A program made the translations under genes and the position numbers. From Paraburkholderia diazotrophica (GTDB lineage: Bacteria; Pseudomonadota; Gammaproteobacteria; Burkholderiales; Burkholderiaceae): a stretch of DNA of 64,000 nt. Of this stretch, positions 15,403 through 24,161 are shown piece after piece. The number at the start of each line of letters is the position of its first letter. Position 1 is the first letter of the stretch. Where the stretch lies: NCBI RefSeq assembly GCF_900108945.1, contig NZ_FNYE01000004.1, positions 62,001 through 126,000 on the forward strand. Reading direction: 5' to 3'. The notes beneath the pieces are model-generated. The model was not told where the DNA came from. It searched no databases and saw only the letters and a list, made by a program, of their open reading frames with translations.

Positions 15403-15984
15403 TCAACGATGCTCCGCCTCATCAAGCGCAAGGTTCAACTCGAGCACATTCACCCGCGCCTCGCCGAACAAACCAAACTGCCGACCGCGCGTATAGCGGT
15501 CAACAAGCGCCGCAACATCGTTCGCGTTCATCTTGCGCGCGGCCGCCACGCGCTCGATCTGATACGCGGCCGCCGCAGGCGAAATCTCGGGATCGAGGCC
15601 GCTGCCCGACGACGTCACCAGATCGACGGGAACGGCCGTGCCGGCGGGCATGTGGCCCGCTGCCTTCAACGCATCGAGACGCCCTTTGACTTCATCGGCG
15701 AGCGCCGGATTGATCGGGCCCAGGTTCGAGCCGCTCGAACCCTGCGCGTTGTACGGCATCGGCGTCGTCGCCGACAGCCGGCCCCAGAAGTACTGCGGCG
15801 CGTCGAACTGCTGGCCGATCAGCCGCGAGCCGACCACCTTGCCGTCGTGCCCGATCAGACTGCCGTTGGCCTTGTCGCGAAAGACGGCCTGGCCGAACGC
15901 CGTCATCACGGCGGGATACGCGAGACCCGTGAACGCCGTCAGCACGGCAAAGATCACAAGCATCGGACGAAAAAGCGATTTCAT
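15403..15984 (-). CDS. kdpC: Potassium-transporting ATPase subunit KdpC
   Basis: A 193-residue subunit with one N-terminal membrane helix ([21 protein letters not shown]), then [49 protein letters not shown], and [12 protein letters not shown] at the end. All are KdpC landmarks and the length is normal, so the gene is intact although the repeat element begins soon after its stop. KdpC stabilises ATP binding by KdpB in the high-affinity potassium pump at the inner membrane. It starts 36 nt after kdpB. Confidence 0.96.
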   Translation of the reverse strand: MKSLFRPMLVIFAVLTAFTGLAYPAVMTAFGQAVFRDKANGSLIGHDGKVVGSRLIGQQFDAPQYFWGRLSATTPMPYNAQGSSGSNLGPINPALADEVKGRLDALKAAGHMPAGTAVPVDLVTSSGSGLDPEISPAAAAYQIERVAAARKMNANDVAALVDRYTRGRQFGLFGEARVNVLELNLALDEAEHR

Positions 15985-16020
15985 GATTCAGCTTCCTTTA
16001 TCTGTCTGTCGTCGCGCGCA

Positions 16021-18105
16021 TCAGACCCAGCCGAACGCGGCCAGCACCATGTCGATCAGCTTGATCCCGAAGAACGGCACGATGATGCCGCCCAGACCGT
16101 AGACCAGCAGATTGCGGCGCAACAGGATCGCCGCGCCGAGCGGCCGGTACTTCACGCCTTTGAGCGCAAGCGGAATCAGCAGCACGATGATCAGCGCGTT
16201 GAAGATCACAGCCGACATGATCGCGGACGTGGGCGTCGCCAGATGCATCACGTTCAGCGCATTCAACGCCGGGTACGTCGTCGCGAATGCCGCGGGGATG
16301 ATCGCGAAGTACTTCGCGACATCGTTCGCAATCGAGAACGTCGTGAGCGAGCCGCGCGTCATCAGCATCTGCTTGCCGATCTCGACGATCTCGATCAGCT
16401 TGGTCGGATTCGAATCGAGGTCGACCATGTTGCCCGCTTCCTTCGCGGCCTGCGTACCCGTGTTCATCGCGACCGCCACATCGGCTTGCGCGAGCGCAGG
16501 GGCATCGTTGGTGCCGTCGCCCGTCATCGCGACGAGCCGGCCTTCGCCCTGATGCGCGCGGATCGTCGCGAGCTTGGTCTCCGGCGTCGCTTCCGCGAGG
16601 AAATCGTCGACGCCCGCTTCCGCTGCGATCGCAGCGGCCGTCAGCCGGTTGTCACCCGTCACCATCACGGTTTTGATGCCCATCTTGCGCAGCTCGGCGA
16701 AACGCTCCTTAATGCCGCCCTTCACGACGTCCTTCAGCTCGATCACACCGAGCACGCGCGCGCCGCCCTCGCCCTTTTCGGCAACGACCAGCGGCGTGCT
16801 GCCGCGCCGCGCGACCTCCGTCACCGCGGTCGACACATCGACAGGGAAGCGGCCGCCGTGCGCTTCGACGTAATGCTTCACGGCATCGGCGGCGCCCTTG
16901 CGGATTTCGCGGCCGGGCAGATCGACGCCGCTCATGCGCGTCTGCGCGCTGAACGCGAGAAAGACGGGATGCAGCATCGCCATGTCACGCTGGCGGATAT
17001 TGAAGCGCTGCTTCGCGAGCACGACGATGCTGCGGCCTTCCGGCGTTTCGTCGGAGAGCGACGACAGTTGCGCGGCATCGGCGAGCGCTTCTTCCGTCAC
17101 GCCTGATGCGGGAATGAACGCCGATGCCTGGCGGTTGCCGAGCGTGATCGTGCCCGTCTTGTCGAGCAGCAGCACGTCGACGTCGCCTGCGGCTTCGACG
17201 GCGCGGCCCGATGTCGCGATCACGTTCGCCTGCATCATACGGCTCATGCCCGCGACGCCGATCGCGGACAGCAGGCCGCCGATCGTCGTCGGAATCAGGC
17301 AGACGAGCAGCGCGACGAGCGCTGTGATCGTCACGACATGCCCTGCTTTCGCCGCTTCGACGGAGAACATCGAGAACGGTAAGAGCGTTGCGGTCACGAG
17401 CAACAGAACGATGGTCAGCGCGACGAGCAGAATGGTCAGGGCGATTTCGTTCGGCGTCTTCTGACGCTTCGCGCCTTCGACCATCGCGATCATGCGGTCG
17501 AGAAACGCTTCGCCAGGATTGGCCGTCACGCGCACGACGATCCAGTCCGACAGCACGCGCGTGCCGCCCGTCACCGACGAGAAGTCGCCGCCCGACTCGC
17601 GGATCACGGGCGCGGATTCACCTGTGATCGCCGATTCGTCGACGGACGCGACGCCTTCGATCACCTCGCCGTCGGCGGGAATCGTGTCGCCCGTCTCGAC
17701 GAGCACGACATCGCCGCGACGCAGATCGGACGCCGTCATGATGCGAATCGGCGACTTCGGATGCGGCTCGTTGAGCTTCTTCGCCATCACGTCTTTCTTC
17801 GCGCTGCGCAGCGACGCCGCCTGCGCTTTCGAGCGCCCTTCGGCGAGCGCTTCGGCGAAGTTCGCGAACAGCACCGTGAACCACAGCCACAGCGACACCG
17901 CGAGAATGAAACCCGCTGGCGCCTCCGCCTGGCCCGTCAGCGCGGCGATCCAGAGAATCGTCGTCAGGATGCTGCCGACGTACACGCAGAACATCACCGG
18001 GTTGCGGAACTGCGTGTGCGGCTTGAGTTTCTTGAATGAGTCCACGATTGCCGGGCGCACGAGCGCCGGATCGAACATGGACCGCGTAGCGGAATGATCA
18101 GTCAT
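16021..18105 (-). CDS. kdpB: Potassium-transporting ATPase ATP-binding subunit KdpB
   Basis: A 694-residue P-type ATPase. The phosphorylated Asp is in [13 protein letters not shown] at about residue 314, [17 protein letters not shown] forms the actuator loop, and [18 protein letters not shown] is the hinge motif. [18 protein letters not shown] is specific to KdpB. It hydrolyses ATP to drive potassium uptake through KdpA. ATG 18105 ([13 protein letters not shown]) has GAGGAAGAA just before it; the frame is open 16 codons further upstream. It follows kdpA with a gap of about 57 nt. Confidence 0.97.
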   Translation of the reverse strand: MTDHSATRSMFDPALVRPAIVDSFKKLKPHTQFRNPVMFCVYVGSILTTILWIAALTGQAEAPAGFILAVSLWLWFTVLFANFAEALAEGRSKAQAASLRSAKKDVMAKKLNEPHPKSPIRIMTASDLRRGDVVLVETGDTIPADGEVIEGVASVDESAITGESAPVIRESGGDFSSVTGGTRVLSDWIVVRVTANPGEAFLDRMIAMVEGAKRQKTPNEIALTILLVALTIVLLLVTATLLPFSMFSVEAAKAGHVVTITALVALLVCLIPTTIGGLLSAIGVAGMSRMMQANVIATSGRAVEAAGDVDVLLLDKTGTITLGNRQASAFIPASGVTEEALADAAQLSSLSDETPEGRSIVVLAKQRFNIRQRDMAMLHPVFLAFSAQTRMSGVDLPGREIRKGAADAVKHYVEAHGGRFPVDVSTAVTEVARRGSTPLVVAEKGEGGARVLGVIELKDVVKGGIKERFAELRKMGIKTVMVTGDNRLTAAAIAAEAGVDDFLAEATPETKLATIRAHQGEGRLVAMTGDGTNDAPALAQADVAVAMNTGTQAAKEAGNMVDLDSNPTKLIEIVEIGKQMLMTRGSLTTFSIANDVAKYFAIIPAAFATTYPALNALNVMHLATPTSAIMSAVIFNALIIVLLIPLALKGVKYRPLGAAILLRRNLLVYGLGGIIVPFFGIKLIDMVLAAFGWV

Positions 18106-18162
18106 TTCTTCCTCTAATTGCTTCGCTTGTTTTGCGCGCCTTTCATGTGGCACATGCAGTCC

Positions 18163-19968
18163 TCAATGGCCTGCGATCATCATCAGATGTTCGACGCCGG
18201 GACCGAGCGCGAGCGCGGGCACGTAGGTCAGCGCGCCGACCAGCAGCACCGTGCCGAGCAGCAGCACGACGAAGAGCGGACCGTGCGTCGGCAGCGTGCC
18301 GCCCGTCACCGCGATGCGCTTCTTCGCGGCGAGCGAGCCTGCGATCGCGAGCACCGGAACGATCGTGCCGAAGCGGCCGAACCACATCGCAATCGCCGTG
18401 AGCCAGTTGTAGAACGGCGTGCTCACAGTCAGGCCCGCGAATGCGCTGCCATTGTTGTTGGCTGCCGAGCTGAACGCATAGAGAATTTCGGAGAAGCCAT
18501 GCGCGCCCGGATTCAGGATGCCCGCCTTGCCCGCTTCGGTGAGCACGGCAATCGACGTCGCGACGAGCACCAGCAGCGGCGTCAGCAGCACGACGATCGA
18601 CACCATCTTCATCTCGTACGCTTCGATCTTCTTGCCGACGTATTCCGGCGTGCGGCCGATCATCAGCCCCGCGACGAACACGGCCAGCATTGCGAATACG
18701 AGCATCCCGTACAGACCCGAACCCACGCCGCCGAAGATCACCTCGCCGAGCTGCATCAGGAGCATCGGCACGAGACCGCCGAGCGGCGTCAACGAGTCGT
18801 GCGTGTTGGCCACCGCGCCGCACGAAGCCGCCGTCGTCGCGACCGTGAAGATGCCCGACTGCGCGATGCCGAAGCGCGTTTCCTTGCCTTCCATGTTGCC
18901 GCCCGCCTGCAGCGCGCTCGCGGACTGATCGACGTGCAGCGTCGTGAAGAGCGGATTGCCGCTTTGCTCCGCGCCGATCTCGCCCGCGATGCACGCGGCG
19001 AACGCGATCGTCATCACCGCGAGCACGGCGACGCCCTGCTTGCCGTCGCCGATCATGCGGCCGAACACGAGACACAGCGCGGCGGGAATGATCAGGATGG
19101 AGAAGATCTCGACGAAGTTCGAGAACGGCGTCGGGTTCTCGTACGGATGCGCCGAGTTTCCGTTGAAGAAGCCGCCGCCATTCGTGCCGAGCATCTTGAT
19201 CGCTTCCTGCGTCGCGACGGGGCCCATTGCGATGGTCTGCGACTTGACGGGCGTATCGACCATCACGGGGTTGCCCATCGCGTCCTTCACCGCGTTGTCT
19301 TGCGCGTCCGCTTTCGGCGCCTGGTACGTGGTGGTTTGCAGCGTCGGCACTTCCTGATAGGACTCGAAGTTCTGGATCACGCCCTGGCTCATCAGCAGCG
19401 CTGCGATGATCGCGGCCATCGGCAGCAGCACGTAAAGCGTCACGCGTGTGATGTCGATCCAGAAGTTGCCGATGGTTTGCGCGGTGTGACGCGCGAAGCC
19501 GCGCACCAGCGCAATCACGACGACGATGCCCGTCGCCGCCGACAGGAAGTTCTGCACGGTGAGTCCGAGCATCTGCGTCAGATAGCCGACCGTCTGCTCC
19601 GGCGAGTAGTCCTGCCAGTTCGTATTGGTGACGAAGCTGACGGCCGTATTGAACGCGCTGTCGACGGTCATCGCGCCGAACTGCTGCGGGTTGCCGGGCA
19701 GCGAGCCCTGCACGCGCAGCAGCACGTACAGGAACACGACGCCCAATACGTTGAACGCGATCGTGGCGATCGCGTACTGCTTCCAGCCCATTTCATGCGC
19801 CGGATCGACGCCCGCGACGCGATACAGCAAACGCTCGAGCGGTCCGCCCAGTTTGACGACGCGCGACGTGCCGTCCATCACGCGCGTCAGATAGCGCGAG
19901 ACGGGTACGGCCAGCGCAAGCAGCACGACGATGAAGATCGCCGGCTGCAGGACATTGTTGAAGTTCAT
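18163..19968 (-). CDS. kdpA: Potassium-transporting ATPase potassium-binding subunit KdpA
   Basis: A 601-residue channel-like subunit with about ten membrane helices. Selectivity-filter repeats are visible: [51 protein letters not shown] and FGGVGSGLYGM. It binds potassium at the periplasmic side and passes it to the KdpB pathway. The start ATG overlaps the kdpF stop (AATGA), which fixes the start and shows tight coupling. Confidence 0.97.
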   Translation of the reverse strand: MNFNNVLQPAIFIVVLLALAVPVSRYLTRVMDGTSRVVKLGGPLERLLYRVAGVDPAHEMGWKQYAIATIAFNVLGVVFLYVLLRVQGSLPGNPQQFGAMTVDSAFNTAVSFVTNTNWQDYSPEQTVGYLTQMLGLTVQNFLSAATGIVVVIALVRGFARHTAQTIGNFWIDITRVTLYVLLPMAAIIAALLMSQGVIQNFESYQEVPTLQTTTYQAPKADAQDNAVKDAMGNPVMVDTPVKSQTIAMGPVATQEAIKMLGTNGGGFFNGNSAHPYENPTPFSNFVEIFSILIIPAALCLVFGRMIGDGKQGVAVLAVMTIAFAACIAGEIGAEQSGNPLFTTLHVDQSASALQAGGNMEGKETRFGIAQSGIFTVATTAASCGAVANTHDSLTPLGGLVPMLLMQLGEVIFGGVGSGLYGMLVFAMLAVFVAGLMIGRTPEYVGKKIEAYEMKMVSIVVLLTPLLVLVATSIAVLTEAGKAGILNPGAHGFSEILYAFSSAANNNGSAFAGLTVSTPFYNWLTAIAMWFGRFGTIVPVLAIAGSLAAKKRIAVTGGTLPTHGPLFVVLLLGTVLLVGALTYVPALALGPGVEHLMMIAGH

Positions 19969-20057
19969 TCAATGTCCTCCGCGCGCAGCAGCGCATAGAC
20001 GAGATAAACGAAGAGCAGCGCGGTCGCCGCCCCCGATAGCCAGAGGACCCAGATCAT
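19965..20057 (-). CDS. kdpF: Potassium-transporting ATPase small subunit KdpF
   Basis: A 30-residue membrane peptide, MIWVLWLSGAATALLFVYLV followed by YALLRAEDIE. The single helix ending in YALLRAE is the usual KdpF pattern. KdpF sits in the pump membrane domain and stabilises the KdpABC complex. Its ATG overlaps the stop of the 39-residue leader gene and its own stop overlaps the kdpA start, so all three are coupled. It is too short for most gene callers. Confidence 0.92.
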   Translation of the reverse strand: MIWVLWLSGAATALLFVYLVYALLRAEDIE

Positions 20058-20173
20058 GAGCGCGCTCCCTGACCGCGGCCATATCGTGTGAGCCGCTCGC
20101 ATCCGGCGATCAGTCCAAAGGTCAGCGCAGCGAAAAGCGCGATGCCCCCGACGTACAGCACATCCATTTTCAT
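20054..20173 (-). CDS. Small membrane protein leading the kdp operon (39 residues)
   Basis: Reads MKMDVLYVGGIALFAALTFG, continues LIAGCERLTRYGRGQGARS, and stops overlapping the kdpF ATG (TCATGA). GGAGGA sits 2-3 nt before the ATG, the strongest ribosome site in the operon. It is one hydrophobic helix with a Cys and a basic tail. I recall comparable unnamed small ORFs ahead of kdpF in other proteobacteria, but no function is established to my knowledge. It may be a further small pump subunit or a translation starter for kdpF. Confidence 0.75.
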   Translation of the reverse strand: MKMDVLYVGGIALFAALTFGLIAGCERLTRYGRGQGARS

Positions 20174-20207
20174 GTCCTCCAAATGTTGGATGATGAATGT
20201 CCGCAAC

Positions 20208-20270
20208 GTTATGCCGATCGGCGTAAAGGGCTGGTCAAAGGTTTGTTGATGGGTATAAAAATGGCGTAAA
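20208..20270 (-). promoter_or_regulatory. Candidate kdp promoter with KdpE-like box
   Basis: On the minus strand, TTGACC (20233-20238) and CATAAC (20208-20213) are separated by 19 nt, giving a weak sigma70-like promoter about 35 nt before the leader gene. Upstream, the T-rich stretch TTTACGCCATTTTTATA (20254-20270) resembles the TTTATA/TTTACA half-sites bound by KdpE in E. coli. It falls roughly 55-70 bp before the predicted start, where KdpE binds there. The same AT-rich patch could also serve the divergent small ORFs. Confidence 0.45.
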
Positions 20271-20334
20271 CAGATATCGCACAGCGGATAGCAGGCACGG
20301 GGACTTGGGTCGGTGGTGTCGTGCTTGACAAAAC

Positions 20335-20490
20335 ATGATGAGTGAGGAACAAGAAGCTAAATGCTTTGCGCAATATGAGCGCGACATGGACGAATGCACG
20401 ACATATCGAAGCGCAATGGGCGGACAACGTTTCATGGACGCCTGCTCGCAGCGCGCATTTATGAACTATCAGCAATGCAGAGGCTATTGA
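20335..20490 (+). CDS. Small twin-CX10C protein of unknown function (51 residues)
   Basis: An ORF too short for usual callers: MMSEEQEAKCFAQYERDMDE, then a run to the end QQCRGY. Its four cysteines (10, 21, 37, 48) form two CX10C pairs 15 residues apart, a spacing that suggests a helical hairpin stapled by two disulfides. From memory, similar C..QYE.D...C / C...A..RY..C patterns occur near the ends of some RHS or polymorphic-toxin proteins; this is only a resemblance. The stop overlaps the next ORF's ATG (TGATG). No good ribosome site precedes ATG 20335, so the exact start is open. Confidence 0.5.
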   Translation: MMSEEQEAKCFAQYERDMDECTTYRSAMGGQRFMDACSQRAFMNYQQCRGY

Positions 20491-20750
20491 TGGCGAATCA
20501 CCCAGACAAGAAGTGCGTGGTAATCATGTGGTCGGAAGAAAAGCAGGCGCTCGTTTCTTACACGCTTGAGGTCGAACGAGTGCTTGCAGTCACACAACGT
20601 CAATTCCCGCTGGAGCTGCCGGCGGCAGACTACAACAACGCTTTCGATGATGAATTCGCTCGCCGGTTCGGTGGTGCGACGCTCAATCTGCTCGCGCTGT
20701 CGAATCCCGGCCTCAAGCCATTCGTCAAGTTCACCCCGGCTGAAGAGTGA
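20490..20750 (+). CDS. Hypothetical protein coupled to the twin-CX10C ORF (86 residues)
   Basis: Starts MANHPDKKCVVIMWSEEKQA at an ATG sharing one base with the previous stop; the same frame is open upstream to 20394, but the TGATG junction favours this start. Middle and end read LEVERVLAVTQRQF, YNNAFDDEFARRFGGA and PGLKPFVKFTPAEE. It is soluble, mixed alpha/beta in look, with no signal peptide or known motif. Codon use is less GC-biased than in neighbours, hinting at acquisition. Paired with the Cys-rich ORF it may be a two-gene module; a role cannot be assigned. Confidence 0.55.
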   Translation: MANHPDKKCVVIMWSEEKQALVSYTLEVERVLAVTQRQFPLELPAADYNNAFDDEFARRFGGATLNLLALSNPGLKPFVKFTPAEE

Positions 20751-20832
20751 GACCACGGAAATCCCCGTGCTCATCACCACCAAGATCGTCCCTATAAGGG
20801 CGGCGTTGTCCCTGTCGGCGTAAACGGAAAAA

Positions 20833-20859
20833 GCCGCTTCACGCCCAGCGTGAAGCGGC
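20833..20859 (-). terminator. Rho-independent terminator of the quinone oxidoreductase gene
   Basis: GCCGCTTCACGC, loop of 3, GCGTGAAGCGGC: a perfect 12-bp stem. On the minus strand it is followed by TTTTTCC, so it ends transcripts from the gene stopping at 20882. On the plus strand it is followed by CTTCCTTT and may also stop the small ORF pair. Confidence 0.85.
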
Positions 20860-20881
20860 CTTCCTTTCGAGCGAGCAGTCC

Positions 20882-21856
20882 TTACGGCAGCAAAACCGTC
20901 GACCCCGTCGTCCTGCGCGCTTCCAGATCCTCATGCGCCTTGCCCACATCAGCAAGCGCATAGCGCTGGTTGATGCTCGTCTTGACCTTGCCCGACGCGA
21001 TCACGTCGAACAACTCACCCGCCATCGCGTCGTAATCGCTGCGCCTGCCGATGTACGTGAAGAGCGTGGGCCGCGTGAAAAACAGCGAGCCGCGCCCCGC
21101 GAATTCCGACGAATCGATCGGCGGCAGCGGGCCCGACGCATTGCCGAAACTCACGAACATGCCGAGCGGCGCGAGGCAATCGAGCGAAGCCGTAAACGTG
21201 TCCTTCCCGATCGAGTCGTACACGACGGGCACGCCCGCGCCGTTGGTGATCTCGCGCACGCGCTTCGTGAAGTTCTCGCGCGTATAGACGATGGGATGAT
21301 CGCAGCCGTGGGCCTTCGCGATGGCCGCCTTCTCGTCGGAACCGACCGTGCCGATCACCGTCGCGCCCAGCGCCTTCGCCCACTGGCACACGAGCAGGCC
21401 GACGCCGCCCGCAGCGGCTTGGATCAGGATCGTGTCGCCCGCCTTCACCGGGTACGTGCGGCGCAACAGGTATTGCGCCGTCAGCCCTTGCAGCATCACC
21501 GATGCCGCGTCTTCGTAACCGATCGCATCCGGCAGTTTCACGACCTGCGCGGCGGACAGCACGCGCTCCTGTGCATACGCGCCAGGCGGCCGCGCGACAT
21601 ACGCGACGCGGTCGCCCGCCTTCAGGTTCGTCACGCCCGCGCCGACGGCGACCACCTCGCCCGCCGCCTCCATGCCGAGCCCGCCCGGCAGCGGCAGCGG
21701 ATACAGGCCCGTGCGGAAATACACGTCGATATAGTTGAGGCCGACTGCATGCTGCCTGATGCGGATTTCGCCATCGCCCGGCTCGCCCACCTCGACGTCG
21801 ACCCACTTCATCACTTCGGGGCCGCCCGTCTTGTCGAATCGAATTGCCTTGACCAT
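20882..21856 (-). CDS. NADPH:quinone oxidoreductase (zinc-independent MDR family)
   Basis: A 324-residue medium-chain reductase of the QorA type. It begins MVKAIRFDKTGGPEVMKWVD, has GLNYIDVYFRTGLYP, the nucleotide motif AAAGGVGLLVCQWAKALGA near residue 150, and ends LEARRTTGSTVLLP. No zinc-binding Cys cluster is present. It should reduce quinones with NADPH in the cytoplasm. ATG 21856 has GGAGAG 3 nt upstream. mgsA lies 53 bp upstream on the same strand, and the two may form an operon dealing with reactive carbonyls or quinones. Confidence 0.92.
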   Translation of the reverse strand: MVKAIRFDKTGGPEVMKWVDVEVGEPGDGEIRIRQHAVGLNYIDVYFRTGLYPLPLPGGLGMEAAGEVVAVGAGVTNLKAGDRVAYVARPPGAYAQERVLSAAQVVKLPDAIGYEDAASVMLQGLTAQYLLRRTYPVKAGDTILIQAAAGGVGLLVCQWAKALGATVIGTVGSDEKAAIAKAHGCDHPIVYTRENFTKRVREITNGAGVPVVYDSIGKDTFTASLDCLAPLGMFVSFGNASGPLPPIDSSEFAGRGSLFFTRPTLFTYIGRRSDYDAMAGELFDVIASGKVKTSINQRYALADVGKAHEDLEARRTTGSTVLLP

Positions 21857-21909
21857 CTTCTCTCCAGATTCGTTCGTGATGCCTGCTTGAATGAACACGG
21901 ACGACGCCG

Positions 21910-22299
21910 TCAGATCTGCTGCGAAAAGCGCAGTGTCAGATCGTCGAGGATCATCCGCGCGGTCGAGATGTTCGTCGCGCACGGCACGTTGTGCACATCG
22001 CACGCTCGCACCAGCGCGTTGATGTCCGGCTCGTGCGGCTGCGGCGTCATCGGGTCGCGCAGGAAAATCACCACGTCGACCCGTCCTTCGGCGAGTTGCG
22101 CGCCGATCTGCAGATCGCCGCCGTTGGGGCCGGAGAGCATCCGCTCGACCTTCAGCCCATGCGCATCGGCGATACGCGAGCCCGTCGTGCCCGTGGCGAT
22201 CAGCTCGCAGCGCGCGAGCGTGTCGACGTATTCGCCCGCCAGCCTGACGATGTCGTCTTTCTTGTGATCGTGCGCGATCAGCGCGACGCGTGTTGTCAT
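21910..22299 (-). CDS. mgsA: Methylglyoxal synthase
   Basis: A 129-residue enzyme converting dihydroxyacetone phosphate to methylglyoxal. It opens [18 protein letters not shown], holds ATGTTGSRI for the phosphate site, [10 protein letters not shown] with the catalytic Asp, [17 protein letters not shown], and the C-terminal [17 protein letters not shown] is 7 nt before the ATG. In enteric bacteria the enzyme relieves phosphate-sugar stress. The length is slightly short of the E. coli protein but no motif is missing. Confidence 0.95.
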   Translation of the reverse strand: MTTRVALIAHDHKKDDIVRLAGEYVDTLARCELIATGTTGSRIADAHGLKVERMLSGPNGGDLQIGAQLAEGRVDVVIFLRDPMTPQPHEPDINALVRACDVHNVPCATNISTARMILDDLTLRFSQQI

Positions 22300-22411
22300 G
22301 TCATTGCTCCTCTTGCGTTGTCTTTATGGTCGTTATGGTCGTTATGGGCGTTGTCGTTATCGTCGCTACGTCGTTGTTATCGTTGCGTTTGCGAAAGCGC
22401 GCGCGGCCCGC

Positions 22412-23191
22412 TCAGAACGTGCCGGGATAAGCGCCGCCGTCGAGCAGCCAGTTCTGTCCCGTGATGTAGCCCGCATGCACGCTGCACAGGAACGCACAGG
22501 CACGGCCGAATTCGTCGGGCGTGCCGAAGCGGCGCGCGGGAATCGTCGCCATGCGCTGCTCGCGCGCGTCGTCGACGGAAATGTTCTGCGATTTCGCTGA
22601 CGCCTCGAACGTCACGGCGATGCGGTCCGTATCGAACAGGCCCGGCAGCAGGTTGTTGATCGTCACGCCGTGCGGCGCGACCTTGCGCGCAACGCCCGCG
22701 ACGAAGCCCGTCAGGCCCGAGCGCGCGCCATTCGACAGGCCGAGCACATCGATGGGCGCCTTCACCGACGAGCTCGTGATGTTGACGACGCGGCCGAAGC
22801 CGCGCGAGATCATGCCGTCGATGCTTGCGCGGATCAGCTCGATCGGCGTAAGCATGTTCGCTTCGAGCGCGCGAATCCAGTCGTCGTGCGTGAAGTTGCG
22901 GAAGTCGCCGGGCGGCGGACCGCCCGCATTGTTGACGAGGATGTCCGGCTGCGGACACGCGGCGAGCGCTGCGGCGCGGCCTTCGGGCGTGGTGATGTCG
23001 CAGGCCACGGCCTTCACGTCGACGCCCATCTTCGCTCGGATATCGGCCGCCGTCGCTTCGAGCGTTTGCGCGGTGCGTGCGACGATCGTCACGTTCACAC
23101 CCTCCGCCGCCAGCGCCTCGGCGCAGCCGCGTCCCAGTCCCTTGCTCGCTGCGCAAACCAGCGCAGTCTTTCCTGCGATTCCCAGATCCAT
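22412..23191 (-). CDS. SDR-family oxidoreductase with altered YxxxK site
   Basis: A 259-residue Rossmann enzyme. The cofactor motif is a variant, AASKGLGRG, and NNAG is intact (LVNNAGGPPPG). The Ser region is NITSSSVK, but the place of the catalytic YxxxK reads LSNGARSG, so both Tyr and Lys are replaced. This matches a known subgroup of FabG-like SDRs (the BKR_3 type) with incomplete active sites, whose reaction is unclear. The end, GQNWLLDGGAYPGTF, is normal. The gene is read away from upp. Confidence 0.85.
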   Translation of the reverse strand: MDLGIAGKTALVCAASKGLGRGCAEALAAEGVNVTIVARTAQTLEATAADIRAKMGVDVKAVACDITTPEGRAAALAACPQPDILVNNAGGPPPGDFRNFTHDDWIRALEANMLTPIELIRASIDGMISRGFGRVVNITSSSVKAPIDVLGLSNGARSGLTGFVAGVARKVAPHGVTINNLLPGLFDTDRIAVTFEASAKSQNISVDDAREQRMATIPARRFGTPDEFGRACAFLCSVHAGYITGQNWLLDGGAYPGTF

Positions 23192-23510
23192 GTGCTTTTC
23201 CTATTGTCTTGCGCGCGATACGTATGGGCGCGTCGCGCTCGCGGTCGGTCAACTGTCCCCCGATTCTAGAAGAATCGACGCGGCGCTGCCGGACGTCGCT
23301 TCGGCCGCGCTTGCGTCCCGCTTCGATTCCTTTCCACAATCTCCAGTCTCTTTCCGCCACCCTTCCGGTAAACTCGCAGCCATGGCGCACGTGTCCGCTG
23401 CCCTGCATCGCCCTCCGTAGCCCGATAAGGGGCCACAAAACGGGGCCGCGAAACGCCGCGCCGCTCTCCATCGACAGCACAGCCCATTTACCGCCGCGAG
23501 GCGCCACGTC
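23192..23510. other. Divergent spacer between the SDR gene and upp
   Basis: This 319-bp spacer holds a perfect palindrome at 23261-23277 and a possible upp -10 box, TAAACT at 23369-23374. A 12-codon ORF from ATG 23382 ends before upp and could be a leader peptide, but nothing supports this beyond its position. No other gene is seen. Confidence 0.5.
23261..23277. promoter_or_regulatory. Palindromic candidate operator between SDR gene and upp
   Basis: CGATTCT-AGA-AGAATCG is a perfect dyad with a 3-nt centre. It lies 70 bp upstream of the SDR start. It has no U-rich tail, so it is more likely a protein site than a terminator. No adjacent regulator gene points to the protein. Confidence 0.4.
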
Positions 23511-24161
23511 ATGACTCAGGACAGCCGTTTTCCCAATCTTTTCATCCTCGATCACCCGCTGATCCAGCACAAGCTGTCGCACATGCGCGACCGCGACACG
23601 TCCACGCGGACGTTCCGCGAGCTGCTGCGCGAGATCACGCTGCTGATGGGCTATGAAATCACCCGCAACCTGCCGATGACGACCCGCCGCGTGAGCACGC
23701 CGCTCGTCGACATCGACGCGCCCGTGATCGCCGGCAAGAAGCTCGCGATCGTGCCCGTGCTGCGCGCGGGCGTCGGCATGTCGGACGGGCTGCTCGAGCT
23801 GATTCCGTCGGCCCGCGTCGGCCATATCGGCGTGTATCGCGACGACGCTCACCGTCCCGTAGAGTACCTGGTGCGCCTGCCCGATCTCGAGGACCGCATC
23901 TTCATCCTGTGCGATCCGATGGTCGCGACGGGCTACTCGGCCGTGCACGCGATCGACGTGCTGAAGCGCCGCGGCGTCGCGGGCGAGAACATTTCGTTCC
24001 TCGCGCTCGTCGCCGCGCCGGAAGGCGTCGAGGTGTTCCAGAATGCGCATCCGGATGTGAAGCTGTACGTCGCGTCGCTCGATTCGCACCTGAACGAGCA
24101 TGCGTACATCATTCCCGGACTCGGCGACGCGGGCGACCGGCTGTTCGGCACGAAGAACTGA
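23511..24161 (+). CDS. upp: Uracil phosphoribosyltransferase
   Basis: A 216-residue pyrimidine salvage enzyme making UMP from uracil and PRPP. Landmarks are [13 protein letters not shown] near the N terminus, [12 protein letters not shown], the PRPP loop [12 protein letters not shown] around residue 136, and the uracil-binding end [16 protein letters not shown]. The length is normal. GAGG lies 8 nt before ATG 23511. It stands alone, without a uracil permease gene nearby. Confidence 0.96.
   Translation: MTQDSRFPNLFILDHPLIQHKLSHMRDRDTSTRTFRELLREITLLMGYEITRNLPMTTRRVSTPLVDIDAPVIAGKKLAIVPVLRAGVGMSDGLLELIPSARVGHIGVYRDDAHRPVEYLVRLPDLEDRIFILCDPMVATGYSAVHAIDVLKRRGVAGENISFLALVAAPEGVEVFQNAHPDVKLYVASLDSHLNEHAYIIPGLGDAGDRLFGTKN

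Noticed and set aside
22300..22400. Possible small gene or regulatory repeat in the GTTATGGTC-rich stretch upstream of mgsA
   Set aside because: It is simple sequence derived from a short slipping unit, without a stable frame or dyad.
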